A stretch of 64,000 nucleotides of DNA, taken from NCBI GenBank assembly GCA_963530895.1, contig CAUSFO010000001.1, positions 1-64,000 of the forward strand, in the 5' to 3' direction. Positions within the stretch are counted from its first letter, which is position 1, and each line of letters begins with the position of its first letter. A program made the translations under genes and the position numbers. This document shows, piece after piece, positions 7,598-16,444 of this stretch. Source of the DNA: JABCPE02 sp963530895 (GTDB taxonomy: Bacteria > Bacteroidota > Bacteroidia > Flavobacteriales > Weeksellaceae). The notes under the pieces were generated by a model. That model ran no database searches. It was given only the letters and a program-made list of their open reading frames with translations, and was not told the DNA's origin.

Positions 7598-8092
7598 ATG
7601 AAAATAGGCGATAAAGTTTCGGTAATTGATGAGGATTTGGAGGGAACTCTGGTCTCAGTAAAGGATAAAACGGCGGTTTTTGAGGATTCGCATGGTTTTC
7701 GGCACGAATATCCTTTGGCTCAGCTTGTTTTGCGCGGAAACTTGATTTATGATGAGGTTCCTTTGACCAAAAAAGAAGAAACGAAAAAGAATATTTCCCA
7801 AAAGCACCAAAAAAACGCGATGAAAATAGACCTTCACTTTGATCAATTAGTGAAAAACCCTCATGAATATGACTCTTGGGAACGGCTTTTCATCCAAAAA
7901 GAGCGACTAATAGAGGTTTTGGATTTCTGCAAAGCGAATAAAATAAAACGGCTGGAAATCATCCACGGACTGGGCGAAGGCGTTCTGCAAGAGCTGGTCT
8001 ATGATGTGCTGCGAAGTTACACAGGGATAGAATTTGAAGAAAATGAATTTTTCAAACATCAGTCTGCTTCGGTGGAGGTGGTATTTTTTTAA
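7598..8092 (+). CDS. Smr-domain protein with N-terminal DUF2027-like barrel
   Basis: 164-residue protein. Residues 1-48 (MKIGDKVSVIDEDLEGTLVS onward) form a small beta-barrel of the DUF2027 kind seen in Bacteroidota MutS2-related proteins. The C-terminal half is an Smr domain: KIDLHFDQL near residue 77 (the LDLHG position) and IHGLGEGVL (about 126-134), the glycine-rich nucleic-acid-binding loop. Smr domains act as endonucleases or nucleic-acid-binding modules; the target here is unknown. It follows the phosphoesterase gene by 4 nt. Its stop codon overlaps that of the convergent gene by 4 nt, with no terminator between them. Confidence 0.8.
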   Translation: MKIGDKVSVIDEDLEGTLVSVKDKTAVFEDSHGFRHEYPLAQLVLRGNLIYDEVPLTKKEETKKNISQKHQKNAMKIDLHFDQLVKNPHEYDSWERLFIQKERLIEVLDFCKANKIKRLEIIHGLGEGVLQELVYDVLRSYTGIEFEENEFFKHQSASVEVVFF

Positions 8093-8706
8093 ACAAGGAG
8101 AAGTTTCGGTTGTTTTAGGGTTGTTATTGTTTCATTTTGCCATTTTAAAAGCTGATAAATACCGCTATCATAATCATTTTTTATAATATACTCTTTTATT
8201 AGTTCAGCTTTTTGAATATCTTTTTTGAACCACTCTGCATTTTCATGCTTTTTTAACGCTGTTATTTTTTCTATATATTGTAATGCTTCAGAATATTTCC
8301 CAAGTATAAAATATGTATATGCTAAATATTCATCTCTTCCTGTTTCATGTCCATAGTAAGAATTATTTAATATATAGGGTATAATATCCTCAAAAGAGTT
8401 TAGAAAGTTGTATTTTTTGAAATTCTGTAAAGATAAATTTATGTCATTTATTTCTTCTTTTTTCCAATGATTTCCTATTCTCTCGCCTAAACTGAAATTA
8501 TATGTTGAAAACGGAACATATAAACACTGGACAAAGTATTGTATGAAAAAAGCGTCTTTATCTACTGATGAATCTAAATAAAAACCTATTAAAACAGATG
8601 CTCCAGACTTATCTTTTATTATGTAGTAAGCCAATCTTCCGTTTTTAATAAACTTATCTGCGAATTTTATTTCTTTTATTATTTTGTTCAATTCTGTAGT
8701 TTTCAT
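8089..8706 (-). CDS. Hypothetical protein, helical repeat-like
   Basis: 205-residue cytoplasmic protein that I do not recognise. No signal peptide or membrane segment. The second half looks helical and TPR-like (EYLAYTYFILGKYSEALQYI near residues 125-145, then a Lys/Glu-rich helix). The DNA is clearly more AT-rich than the smr and DUF2520 genes beside it. Stand-alone AT-rich genes of this kind are sometimes immunity proteins of polymorphic toxins, but no toxin gene is present. TAATTTTG at 8723-8730 (minus) may be its -7 box. Confidence 0.55.
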   Translation of the reverse strand: MKTTELNKIIKEIKFADKFIKNGRLAYYIIKDKSGASVLIGFYLDSSVDKDAFFIQYFVQCLYVPFSTYNFSLGERIGNHWKKEEINDINLSLQNFKKYNFLNSFEDIIPYILNNSYYGHETGRDEYLAYTYFILGKYSEALQYIEKITALKKHENAEWFKKDIQKAELIKEYIIKNDYDSGIYQLLKWQNETITTLKQPKLLLV

Positions 8707-8734
8707 GGCTTTTAGGATTATACAAAATTAGAAT

Positions 8735-9212
8735 TTATTTTTCACAAATAGACACAATGCAGCAGATTGTATTGTTTTCAACAGGAAAGAATATAAGGTT
8801 TCCTTTTGTATTTTCCTTTAAAAAATTATTTTCTTCATAAACAGCAGAATTTATTTTAAATAATTCGTTGCTATCTTTCACAAAATATTTCTTCACATAA
8901 GGAGGATACCAGTCTCTACAATATTCTTTTTTCACTATTAAAGGAAAGTTATGCTTCTTATCAGCAGATTTGAAAATTGCTTTATAATCTTGGTTTGAAA
9001 ATTTTATTACTGCATATATTTCAATAATTTGGCTGCAATCTTGGCTGAGTTCTCCAAGTTTCGTTTTGGATATTTCATATTCTGCTTTTTGAATGGCAAC
9101 AGGAAGATTTATATATTTTTCAAGCTCTTTTGTGTCCGTATATATGTTATTTTCGGTTTTATTTGGCTTAATACAAGACATACATATAAAAAAACAATAG
9201 TATTTTTCTCAT
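8735..9212 (-). pseudogene. Orphan lipoprotein gene, apparently frameshifted in an A/T homopolymer
   Basis: The main frame (8735-9181) encodes 148 residues beginning MSCIKPNKTENN, with no signal peptide. Upstream on the same strand, an ATG at 9212 begins MRKILLFF, which runs into a 7-base homopolymer (A7 on the + strand, 9188-9194) and leaves frame after it. Dropping one base from that run fuses the pieces into MRKILLFFICMSCIKPNK, a textbook lipoprotein signal with lipobox ICMSC. So the gene is either disrupted, switched off by slipped-strand change, or carries an assembly error. The family is unknown; several cysteines lie in the mature part. Confidence 0.5.
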
Positions 9213-9290
9213 TTTTCAGATTATTTCACTTATTTTATTCAACCTTACAAAGATATTTCTTAAAAACAATCTTTTCACAAAATTTTCTCT

Positions 9291-9298
9291 TATTTTTG
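9291..9298 (+). promoter_or_regulatory. -7 box immediately before the DUF2520 start codon
   Basis: TATTTTTG, 4 nt before the ATG at 9303. This spacing suggests transcription starts at or beside the initiation codon. No -33 box is seen at the usual distance. Confidence 0.4.
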
Positions 9299-9302
9299 TG
9301 GA

Positions 9303-10055
9303 ATGCAAATAGTTATTATCGGTTCTGGGAATGTTGCCTATCATCTGGCGAAAGCTTTTACGGAAAACCAAATTCCTGTAAAACAACTTTTCGGCAGGAA
9401 TGAGGCAAGTTTGGAGAAAATATCCTCCGAGCTTGGGATTTCGTATTCTACGGAGCGTTTAGAACCTGCGGATTTATACATCATCGCGGTAAAAGATGAT
9501 GCCATCGGTGAAGTTTCCAAAATCATCACGGACAAAAACTGCCTCGTAGCCCACACTTCTGGCTCTACCCGAATGGAAATTCTGACTGGAGAATACCGAA
9601 AGGCGAGTTTCTATCCTTTGCAGACTTTTTCAAAGGAGAAAAAACTGGACTATTCTAAAATTCCTTTTTTCATCGATGCTGAAAATGAAAACGACAAGGA
9701 AATTTTGATGAATTTAGCCAAAAAAATTTCCAAAAAAGCCATGCTCGTAGATGATGAAAAAAGAAAATACATCCATCTCACTGCCGTTTTTTCTTGTAAT
9801 TTTGTCAATCATCTTTTTGCCAGAGCAAAAGAAATTTCTGACAGCCAAGGCATTCCTTTTGAGTTTTTTCTTCCACTGATAGAAGAAACCGTTGATAAAA
9901 TCCATTTCATCAACCCAAAAGATGCCCAAACAGCGCCTGCCAGAAGGAACGACCAAAAAATATTGCAAATGCACGAAACTCTCTTAGAAAACGATGAACA
10001 GAGAGAAATTTATAAAATAATGAACCAATCGATAAAAAAAATGTATGAGTTATAA
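9303..10055 (+). CDS. DUF2520 Rossmann-fold NADP-dependent oxidoreductase-like protein
   Basis: 250-residue protein with an N-terminal Rossmann fold: IVIIGSGNVAYHLAKAF (residues 3-19) is a GxGxxA/G nucleotide-binding loop, followed by LFGRNEASLEKI. The C-terminal half (about 120-240) is the helical DUF2520 domain, which resembles the dimerisation domain of pyrroline-5-carboxylate reductase and ketopantoate reductase families (AVFSCNFVNHLFARAKEI). Its substrate is unknown. The kdsC stretch begins 11 nt before its stop, then maf and a PorW-like gene follow: one likely operon. Confidence 0.8.
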   Translation: MQIVIIGSGNVAYHLAKAFTENQIPVKQLFGRNEASLEKISSELGISYSTERLEPADLYIIAVKDDAIGEVSKIITDKNCLVAHTSGSTRMEILTGEYRKASFYPLQTFSKEKKLDYSKIPFFIDAENENDKEILMNLAKKISKKAMLVDDEKRKYIHLTAVFSCNFVNHLFARAKEISDSQGIPFEFFLPLIEETVDKIHFINPKDAQTAPARRNDQKILQMHETLLENDEQREIYKIMNQSIKKMYEL

Positions 10056-10566
10056 ATCAAAATTAAAAGATATAAAAGCCTTCGTATTTGATGTAGATGG
10101 CGTTTTCACGGACGGAAGCATCGTTCTGATGCCAGATGGAAGCATGAGCCGCACGATGAATGTCTTGGACGGCTATGCTGTGACAAAAGCCATAAAAGCA
10201 GGCTATAGAATCGCTTGTATCACAGGAGGAAGCGACCCAATGGTGAAACACAGGCTCAATTATTTAGGGATAACGGATTATTACCCAAAATCCAACTACA
10301 AACTTCAGAATTTTGAAGATTTTAAAGACAAATATGGTTTAAAAAACGATGATGTTTTGTCAATGGGAGATGATATCCCTGATTATGATATGCTTAGGCT
10401 GTCAGCTATCGGTGCTTGCCCGATCAATGCTGTTCCAGAAATTAAGAAAATTGCCGATTATATTTCGCCTATCCACGGCGGAAAAGGCTGTGTGCGAGAT
10501 GTGATAGAACAAGTGATGAAAGTGCAGGGAAAATGGACAGAGGAGGATGATACCGCTTCTGTATAA
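10045..10566 (+). CDS. kdsC: 3-deoxy-D-manno-octulosonate 8-phosphate phosphatase (HAD, KdsC family)
   Basis: 173-residue HAD phosphatase without a cap domain, as in KdsC, which releases Kdo from Kdo-8-phosphate for lipopolysaccharide core synthesis. HAD motif I is FVFDVDGVFTDG (about residues 13-24, nucleophile Asp16 and Asp18), motif II is ITGG (about 58-61), motif III includes KSNYK (about 79-83), and motif IV is SMGDDIPDYDML (about 106-117). The gene overlaps the DUF2520 gene by 11 nt, and maf follows 11 nt downstream. Related NeuAc-9-phosphate phosphatases share the fold, but stand-alone members of this length are usually KdsC. Confidence 0.85.
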   Translation: MSYKSKLKDIKAFVFDVDGVFTDGSIVLMPDGSMSRTMNVLDGYAVTKAIKAGYRIACITGGSDPMVKHRLNYLGITDYYPKSNYKLQNFEDFKDKYGLKNDDVLSMGDDIPDYDMLRLSAIGACPINAVPEIKKIADYISPIHGGKGCVRDVIEQVMKVQGKWTEEDDTASV

Positions 10567-10577
10567 ATCAAAAAAAT

Positions 10578-11141
10578 ATGAAATTATACTTAGGTTCGCA
10601 GTCGCCGCGCCGCAGGGAATTACTCGGTTCTTTGGGATTTGATTTTGAAGTTGTTGATATAAAATGCTATGAGATTTATCCCGAAAATCTCCCTGCAAGT
10701 GATGTTGCTGCTTTTCTTTCGGAGCTGAAAGCCAAGGCTTTCCGAAGTTTGGAGAAATCTGAAATTCTTCTGACTGCTGATACCGTGGTAGTTTTTGAAA
10801 ATAAAATTTTAGGAAAACCAAAATCCAGCGAGGAAGCCAAAGAAATGCTCAAAACACTTTCTGGAAAAACGCACCAAGTATACACTGCCGTAAGCATCAA
10901 AACTCATGATAAAATCCTGACGCAAACCAATGTAGCGGATGTAAGTTTTTTGGATATTTCAGCGAAGGAGATAGATTTTTATGTTGATAAATTCCAGCCG
11001 ATGGACAAAGCAGGAAGCTACGGAATACAGGAATGGCTGGGAATGGCAAAAATTGATAAAATAAATGGGAGTTTCTACACCATCATGGGACTTCCTACGG
11101 CGGTGGTGTATTCCTTATTAAAAAAGGCTGAAACTGAATAA
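10578..11141 (+). CDS. maf: Maf-family nucleoside triphosphate pyrophosphatase
   Basis: 187-residue Maf/YhdE protein, which hydrolyses nucleoside triphosphates such as dTTP, UTP or modified pyrimidine nucleotides to monophosphates. The hallmark SQSPRRRELL occurs at residues 7-16, LTADTVVVFE near 65-75 carries the catalytic Asp, GKPKSSEEAKEMLKTLSGK follows, and the C-terminus has DKAGSYGIQEW. It is the third gene of the DUF2520-kdsC-maf cluster. Which Maf subtype it belongs to is not certain from sequence. Confidence 0.9.
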   Translation: MKLYLGSQSPRRRELLGSLGFDFEVVDIKCYEIYPENLPASDVAAFLSELKAKAFRSLEKSEILLTADTVVVFENKILGKPKSSEEAKEMLKTLSGKTHQVYTAVSIKTHDKILTQTNVADVSFLDISAKEIDFYVDKFQPMDKAGSYGIQEWLGMAKIDKINGSFYTIMGLPTAVVYSLLKKAETE

Positions 11142-11182
11142 TTATACAATAAAACACGAAATAATAGAGTTTAAAATAAACG

Positions 11183-13663
11183 ATGAAAAAAAACATATTC
11201 TTATTGTCCGTTTTTGTCTTGGCTGTGGGCTGTTCCACAAGAAAGAACAAGTTTGTCAATAGAGCTTATCATAATTTTACAGCTTATTATAATACTCTTT
11301 TCCATGGAAAAGAAGCCCTGAAAGCCGAACTAAAATCGCAGAAGGAAAGTCACAGAGACAATTTCCAAGAAGGATACTTAGAGGTTTTTAGCCAAAATTC
11401 TTTGATTCCTGCCAGTGAAGAAGAAGACCTTGACGCTAATTTCTTTGGGGATGTTATCTCTTCTCCCATCCAAAAAAATAACATTGGTAATTTCCAAAAA
11501 GCAGAAGAAAAAGCCCTAAAAGCGATAGAAAAACACTCTATGGTTTTCGGGGGACAGCAGAAGAATAAAGAGATTTTTAATGCTTATCTTCTCCTGATAG
11601 AATCTCGCATCTATCAAGGGAAATTAAGCTCTGCCTTAGAGGCTATCAGCCAAGTTTATCAGACTATGCCAAAGGACAAAAGGCTTCCTTTGGTGAAGAT
11701 ATACGAAGGGCTGATTTACTCCAAGATGAAAAACAACATCCGTGCGGAAGAAATTTTCTATGATTTAGATAAAAACTATACTCTTACCAAACAGCAAAAA
11801 GCAGTTCTGAGCGTTTATCAAGCTGAAAACCTGCTATATAGCAACAGAAAAGAAGAAGCCATAGACCATTTAGAAAAGGCTTTTGTCCTTAATAAATCCC
11901 GACAAACGAAAAGCAGAATCGCCTATCTTCGAGGGCAGATTTTGGCGGAATTGGGAAATATGGAAGAAGCCCGAGAAAGCTTCGTAACGGCGTATAAATA
12001 TTCTAATGATTTTGAATTAGAAGTAAAATCACAAATAGAAATCGCCAAGACTTTTAACAATGACAAAGACTATGAAGAGGCTAAAAAATATTTGGAAAAC
12101 ATAAGCAAAAAAGGAACTTATGCTTCCAGAAAAAATGAATTTTACTACGCTCTAGGGCTGTTGGCAGCCAAAACAGGAAAAGAAAGCGAAGCCAATGAGT
12201 TTTTCCAAAAATCCATCAGAGAACAGATATCCGACCCGCATATCCGTGGGATGGCCTATTACGAAATCGGAAAATCACATTTCAAAAAAAGCGATTATAT
12301 AAAGGCTGGAGCTTACTATGACAGTGCTGTGAGTGTCATAGAACATGCTCCTACAAAGGATAAAATAAAAGAACTCTCCACCAACATCAAGAACATTTCT
12401 AAAAACTACTACCTCATCAAGAAAAATGACAGTATTTTGGCTCTTACCAAAATGTCTGAAAATGAGCTGAATGACTTTTTTCAGAAACACATCAATGAGC
12501 TGAAAGAAAAAGAAGAAAAAATAGAGCTGGCAAAGAGAAAGGAAAAGAAAAATAAGGAATTTGAAAACTATTTTTCTTATGACAGCAGCTCTGATTTCAA
12601 AGGATTTGAAGATAATTTCACCAGCCAAAAGGGAAATAAATTTTATTTTGCTAACGAAATTACTGTAGCCAAAGGAAGTAATGAATTTAGGAAAATATGG
12701 CAAAACAGAACGCTGAGCGACAACTGGAGATATGGCGAGGATAATAAGCCGAGCGGTTCTTTGGATGATTTAGAAAATGAGGCTCTGGGCAGAACTCCTG
12801 CTGATGCTAGGAGATTCGAAATTGCTTTCTATACTGAAAAAATCCCAAAAGAGAAAAAAGCGATTTTAGCGCTGAAAAAAGAACGAGACAGTGCTAGTCT
12901 GGAACTGGGCAGAATGTATGAAACCTATTTCCAGAACACACCACTCGCTACCAAAACATTATATGATTTGGTGGACAATCAGCCTGAAAAAGAGGTAAAA
13001 CTACAGGCTCTATACCTCATCTTCTCCATGAATCATGAGAACACTCCTAATCAGGCAGAAAGAGCCAAAAATATCATCATTCAGGAATTTCCAGATACAC
13101 CTTATGCTATTTTCGTGAAAAATCCTAGAAATACCAATTTCACAGAATCCGAAGAAGAGGTGAAAAAAGTCTATCAAAAGGCCTATGTTCTGTATAATGA
13201 AGAAAAATACAAAGAAGCACAGAACATTGTAAATCAAGCCGTTGAGAAATATCCGAAAGATGCTCTCATTCCTAAATTTGAGCTGCTAAATGCATTCATC
13301 ATCGGAAGAAGCGAGAGCAAGGAAAAAATGATTTCTTCTCTACAGCAGATTGTCCTAAACTATGAAAGAACCAATGAAGGGAAAAAGGCCAAAGAGATTT
13401 TAGATTTCTTAGTTCCATCTAAGAAAAAAGAGGTCGATGAAATGAAAAACAAGGAAACAGAAAACAAAGAACAAAATCCTGAACCTGAAACCACTGAAAA
13501 CGAAACGGATATCATCTCTATAAATGAATCTGAAACTTCAGCTAAAATAGAGGAAATACCGCAAGAAAAACCAAAAGAAACTCCAAAAGAGGAACAAAAG
13601 AAACAAAAACCTACAAAACTAGAACGACCAGTCCAAAGCTGGGAAAAACAGTATTTAGATTAA
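11183..13663 (+). CDS. porW: PorW/SprE-like type IX secretion TPR lipoprotein
   Basis: 826-residue lipoprotein (signal MKKNIFLLSVFVLAVGC, Cys17). The mature start STRKNKFVNRAYHNFTAYYN and the following YNTLFHG are typical of SprE/PorW, the periplasmic-side lipoprotein of the type IX secretion system that supports PorK/N ring and PorL/M motor function and gliding in some species. Tetratricopeptide-like helical repeats fill about residues 50-420 and 550-740. A very charged Lys/Glu stretch near 440-470 looks coiled. The last 80 residues are Glu/Lys/Pro-rich and disordered, ending QSWEKQYLD. It is the last gene before a strong terminator. The symbol is by resemblance, with no search behind it. 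Confidence 0.75.
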   Translation: MKKNIFLLSVFVLAVGCSTRKNKFVNRAYHNFTAYYNTLFHGKEALKAELKSQKESHRDNFQEGYLEVFSQNSLIPASEEEDLDANFFGDVISSPIQKNNIGNFQKAEEKALKAIEKHSMVFGGQQKNKEIFNAYLLLIESRIYQGKLSSALEAISQVYQTMPKDKRLPLVKIYEGLIYSKMKNNIRAEEIFYDLDKNYTLTKQQKAVLSVYQAENLLYSNRKEEAIDHLEKAFVLNKSRQTKSRIAYLRGQILAELGNMEEARESFVTAYKYSNDFELEVKSQIEIAKTFNNDKDYEEAKKYLENISKKGTYASRKNEFYYALGLLAAKTGKESEANEFFQKSIREQISDPHIRGMAYYEIGKSHFKKSDYIKAGAYYDSAVSVIEHAPTKDKIKELSTNIKNISKNYYLIKKNDSILALTKMSENELNDFFQKHINELKEKEEKIELAKRKEKKNKEFENYFSYDSSSDFKGFEDNFTSQKGNKFYFANEITVAKGSNEFRKIWQNRTLSDNWRYGEDNKPSGSLDDLENEALGRTPADARRFEIAFYTEKIPKEKKAILALKKERDSASLELGRMYETYFQNTPLATKTLYDLVDNQPEKEVKLQALYLIFSMNHENTPNQAERAKNIIIQEFPDTPYAIFVKNPRNTNFTESEEEVKKVYQKAYVLYNEEKYKEAQNIVNQAVEKYPKDALIPKFELLNAFIIGRSESKEKMISSLQQIVLNYERTNEGKKAKEILDFLVPSKKKEVDEMKNKETENKEQNPEPETTENETDIISINESETSAKIEEIPQEKPKETPKEEQKKQKPTKLERPVQSWEKQYLD

Positions 13664-13664
13664 T

Positions 13665-13704
13665 AAAAAACCAGCATCAAATGTTTCTCTGATGCTGGTT
13701 TTTT
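13665..13704. terminator. Bidirectional terminator after the PorW-like gene
   Basis: Arms AAAAAACCAGCATCA and TGATGCTGGTTTTTT. It serves the + strand operon and lies beyond the end of tsaB on the minus strand. Confidence 0.85.
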
Positions 13705-13735
13705 ATTTTACATTAAAATTTATGTTATAAGAAAA

Positions 13736-14401
13736 TTACTTTTTCTTCACTCCGTGAAAATCTTTCAAGTAAAACGGCTCGAAATAGACAATATCTTCAA
13801 AGTCTTTTTGCTTGTATTTTTCTACGGCTTTTTTTATCAAGTATTTCGCTGATGGATAGATATTTTCATTGTATTCAGCCTGTGAAAGTTTTAGTGTCTG
13901 CTGTGCTTTCAGAGAGCCATCTCCTACGAAAAGTATTTTTTTGCCCTCATATTCTTGGAAAGATTCTTCATCCAAAATCTTCGCGTTTGTCTCTACCAGC
14001 ATCTGCCCTGATTTCCCATCAAAAACAGCCGTATAGACCTCCATTCTACGGGCATCTATGAGTGGAATTACCAAATCATAATCGCCCAAAAAAGGCTCTA
14101 CCATAGTTTCCAGAGAATTTACCGTTACCAAAGGAATACCAAGCCCAAAACAAAAGCCCTTCGCCGAGGCCGCTCCTATCCGAAGTCCTGTATAAGACCC
14201 TGGCCCTTTTCCTAGCGAAACTGCATCCAAATCCTTCAACTTTATTTCGGCTCCTTCCAGAGCCCATTCTATATAAGTGTGGAGATTTTCGGATTGTTTA
14301 TAATCCTGCGATACTTTCTCACAAAGACAAAGCAGTTTTTCATTGGACGAAATGGCAATAGAGCAGTTTTTAGACGAAGTCTCTATGTGTAGAATTTTCA
14401 T
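13736..14401 (-). CDS. tsaB: tRNA threonylcarbamoyladenosine biosynthesis protein TsaB
   Basis: 221-residue ASKHA-fold partner of TsaD, needed for t6A37 modification of ANN-decoding tRNAs. Visible features are the N-terminal ILHIETSSKNCSIAIS (residues 3-18), the conserved GKGPGSYTGLRIGAA (about 64-78) and LIDARRMEVYTAVF (about 115-128). Like other TsaB proteins it lacks the metal-binding histidines of TsaD. It has its own good promoter: TTTG, a 20-nt spacer, then TAATTTTG 4 nt before the ATG, suggesting a leaderless message distinct from yraN upstream. Confidence 0.92.
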   Translation of the reverse strand: MKILHIETSSKNCSIAISSNEKLLCLCEKVSQDYKQSENLHTYIEWALEGAEIKLKDLDAVSLGKGPGSYTGLRIGAASAKGFCFGLGIPLVTVNSLETMVEPFLGDYDLVIPLIDARRMEVYTAVFDGKSGQMLVETNAKILDEESFQEYEGKKILFVGDGSLKAQQTLKLSQAEYNENIYPSAKYLIKKAVEKYKQKDFEDIVYFEPFYLKDFHGVKKK

Positions 14402-14405
14402 TCAG

Positions 14406-14437
14406 CAAAATTAATTTTTTTATTTAAAATCCTCAAA
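14406..14437 (-). promoter_or_regulatory. tsaB promoter with possible leaderless start
   Basis: On the minus strand, TTTG (14437-14434), 20-nt spacer, then TAATTTTG (14413-14406): both Bacteroidota promoter elements at near-ideal spacing. Only 4 nt separate the -7 box from the tsaB ATG at 14401. Confidence 0.6.
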
Positions 14438-14801
14438 TATCTATGATTTCAAAAGCATTTTTTATATGCTTGATTTGGAATTGATTTTCTTCATTCGGAA
14501 GAATGGCGATTATATCAAACCTTGCTTCCTTGTCTATTTCATTTTCTTCCAAAAAATGGCTCGCAGCGGAGATGAGCAGCCTGATTTTCTTCTTATTCAC
14601 CGCCTCTTCTGGACTCAGGAAAGTATCTGTGCTTCTGGCCTTTACTTCTATTATAACTATCTGATTTTCAGTCTCTGCGATGATATCTATTTCAGCTTTT
14701 AGATAGCGGTAGTTTTTGACTAAAATTTTATAGCCTTTCTTTTCCAAAAACTCTACGGCTAGATTTTCGGATTCCTTTCCAAAGTCGTTATGCTCAGCCA
14801 T
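14433..14801 (-). CDS. yraN: YraN family endonuclease-fold protein
   Basis: 122-residue UPF0102/YraN protein with a restriction-endonuclease-like fold related to archaeal Holliday junction resolvases. Motifs are GKESENLAVEFLEKKGYKIL (residues 8-27), then the active-site-like AEIDII (about 36-41) and IVIIEVKAR (about 48-56, the E-x-K element). The family often neighbours DNA-processing genes, but its function remains poorly defined. The LD-carboxypeptidase gene ends 9 nt after... that is, upstream on the same strand, its stop lies beyond yraN's start by 8 nt, so the pair is likely co-transcribed. Confidence 0.85.
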   Translation of the reverse strand: MAEHNDFGKESENLAVEFLEKKGYKILVKNYRYLKAEIDIIAETENQIVIIEVKARSTDTFLSPEEAVNKKKIRLLISAASHFLEENEIDKEARFDIIAILPNEENQFQIKHIKNAFEIIDI

Positions 14802-14809
14802 TGATGGAA

Positions 14810-15742
14810 TTATAAGAATTCTACTTTTGCTTCCGTTTCGGAAATGTTCAGTTTTATTTCAGATCCTAAAATCAGCGGCACATTATCAAAAATATGCCCA
14901 TTAGGAAAAGCGAACAGCTTTGGGAAAGAATATTTCTTGAGCCTTTCGGCGATGATTTCATAAGCCATAGCATCACAACTATACTCATAATCAGGGTTTT
15001 CTGCCTCGTTTCCCATGTTAATCATCCCTCCAATGATGATACCCTTTATTTTCCTAAAAACACCAGCCAAATCGAGAGAAATGAGCATTCTGTCCAGCGA
15101 ATAAAAATTCTCGCCGATGTCTTCTATAAACAAAATTTTGTCCCTGAAATCCACTGAATACGAGCTTCCCAAAAGAGCATAGACCAGCGCCAGATTTCCG
15201 CCGACCAAAACACCCTCCACACTTCCGTGGTTATTCTGCGGATGTGGAGCGACCTGATATTTAGGCTTTTTCCCGCTGAAAATATTGAAAATCTCTTCGT
15301 AACTTTCCGCTGAAACTCCAAAAGATGAGGTCTTCAGGGTTTGTCCGTGGATACTCGCAAAGCCCTTTTTCAAGAGGAAACTTTGGATAACGGTATTATC
15401 CGAATAGCCGATATACCATTTGGGATTTTCTTTGAAATGATTGAGTTTTAGATGTCCCAAAAGATGCTGACAGCCATAGCCACCGCGCGTAGCCCAGATG
15501 GCAGAGACCTCATCACTGTTCAACGCCCAGTTCAGGTCAGCAATTCGCTGTTTTTCCGTTCCAGAATAGCTGTACCCAAAGGAAAATCTGCCCAAGCAAT
15601 GAGGGCTGAGAACAGGCTCATAGCCTTTGGATTTGATTAGTTCCAGCGTGGATAAAATCTGCCCTTCTTCTACCGAACCAGCAGGAGAAACGACTGCTAT
15701 TTTATCACCTTTTTTAAGGGTTTTTGGGAATATGACCGCCAT
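14810..15742 (-). CDS. ldcA: LD-carboxypeptidase (peptidase family S66)
   Basis: 310-residue cytoplasmic serine carboxypeptidase that trims the terminal D-Ala from murein tetrapeptides during cell-wall recycling. The S66 pattern is visible: the N-terminal KTLKKGDKIAVVSPAGSV, WATRGGYGCQ near residues 83-92, the nucleophile region WYIGYSDNTV (about 111-120, Ser in GYSD), then LFIEDIGENFYSLDRML (Glu) and the late FPNGHIFDN (His). No signal peptide is present. It is the first of the ldcA-yraN pair, with tsaB next under its own promoter. Microcin C7 self-immunity MccF is the same family, but a lone chromosomal copy is more likely LdcA. Confidence 0.88.
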   Translation of the reverse strand: MAVIFPKTLKKGDKIAVVSPAGSVEEGQILSTLELIKSKGYEPVLSPHCLGRFSFGYSYSGTEKQRIADLNWALNSDEVSAIWATRGGYGCQHLLGHLKLNHFKENPKWYIGYSDNTVIQSFLLKKGFASIHGQTLKTSSFGVSAESYEEIFNIFSGKKPKYQVAPHPQNNHGSVEGVLVGGNLALVYALLGSSYSVDFRDKILFIEDIGENFYSLDRMLISLDLAGVFRKIKGIIIGGMINMGNEAENPDYEYSCDAMAYEIIAERLKKYSFPKLFAFPNGHIFDNVPLILGSEIKLNISETEAKVEFL

Positions 15743-15766
15743 AAGTGTCTGTTATTGAATATCTTT

Positions 15767-16444
15767 TTATTTTATTTCTTCGAGTTTGATGCCTTTTTCT
15801 TCTAATCTTTTGTCCAGTTGGTTAAAGGATTTAAAACTTTGAAGGAAAATAAACACGCTCAGAATCAGCAGAATAAAGCCTACGCCTTTTCGGATTTTAT
15901 TGGCCACCTGTTGATTGAGTTTATTGTGAAATTGTTTCGCCAAGTAGATTTTTGCCAAGTCTATCAAAAGATATGTCCCGATAACCAAGCCGATATAAAG
16001 CAAAAATCTGCCCGTGTCAGGATAGTTTTTTCTAATGAAAATGACGGTTACCAGCCAAAAAAGCACCACGCCAATGTTCAGAATATTGAGCAGGAAACCA
16101 TTGAGAAAAGTTTTCAGATAGTTTTGGTTGATGAGTCTTTCCTCGCCTGCGATGTGCATTCTGGTTTTGGAAACAATCATATAAATCCCATAAACAAAGA
16201 TAATAAGCGCCGAAATCCTATAAAAACTCGGGTATTGGTCTATGATATGGATAATGTCCTGACTGCTGAAATACGCCGCCACAATGCACACTATATCCGC
16301 AAAAACCACGCCCAAATCCAGCGCCAATGCATGCCGAGGTCCTCGCGAAAGGCTGGTCTCCACCAAAAGGAAAAAAACAGGCCCGATGAATACCAAACTA
16401 AGCATAAAACCCAAACCGACAGCAGAAAAAATAAGCTCTATCAT
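15767..16444 (-). CDS. LysE family amino-acid exporter
   Basis: 225-residue inner-membrane protein with about six hydrophobic segments and the LysE/RhtB N-terminus (SAVGLGFMLSLVFIGPVFFLLVETSLSRG in pieces; the GPVFF position matches GPG/GPxxx of the family). Members export lysine, arginine, homoserine or related compounds; the substrate here is not readable. The loop after TM3 is basic, and the C-terminus is a charged Lys/Glu helix (LDKRLEEKGIKLEEIK). It ends 24 nt before ldcA on the same strand, so co-transcription with the cell-wall gene is possible. Confidence 0.8.
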   Translation of the reverse strand: MIELIFSAVGLGFMLSLVFIGPVFFLLVETSLSRGPRHALALDLGVVFADIVCIVAAYFSSQDIIHIIDQYPSFYRISALIIFVYGIYMIVSKTRMHIAGEERLINQNYLKTFLNGFLLNILNIGVVLFWLVTVIFIRKNYPDTGRFLLYIGLVIGTYLLIDLAKIYLAKQFHNKLNQQVANKIRKGVGFILLILSVFIFLQSFKSFNQLDKRLEEKGIKLEEIK

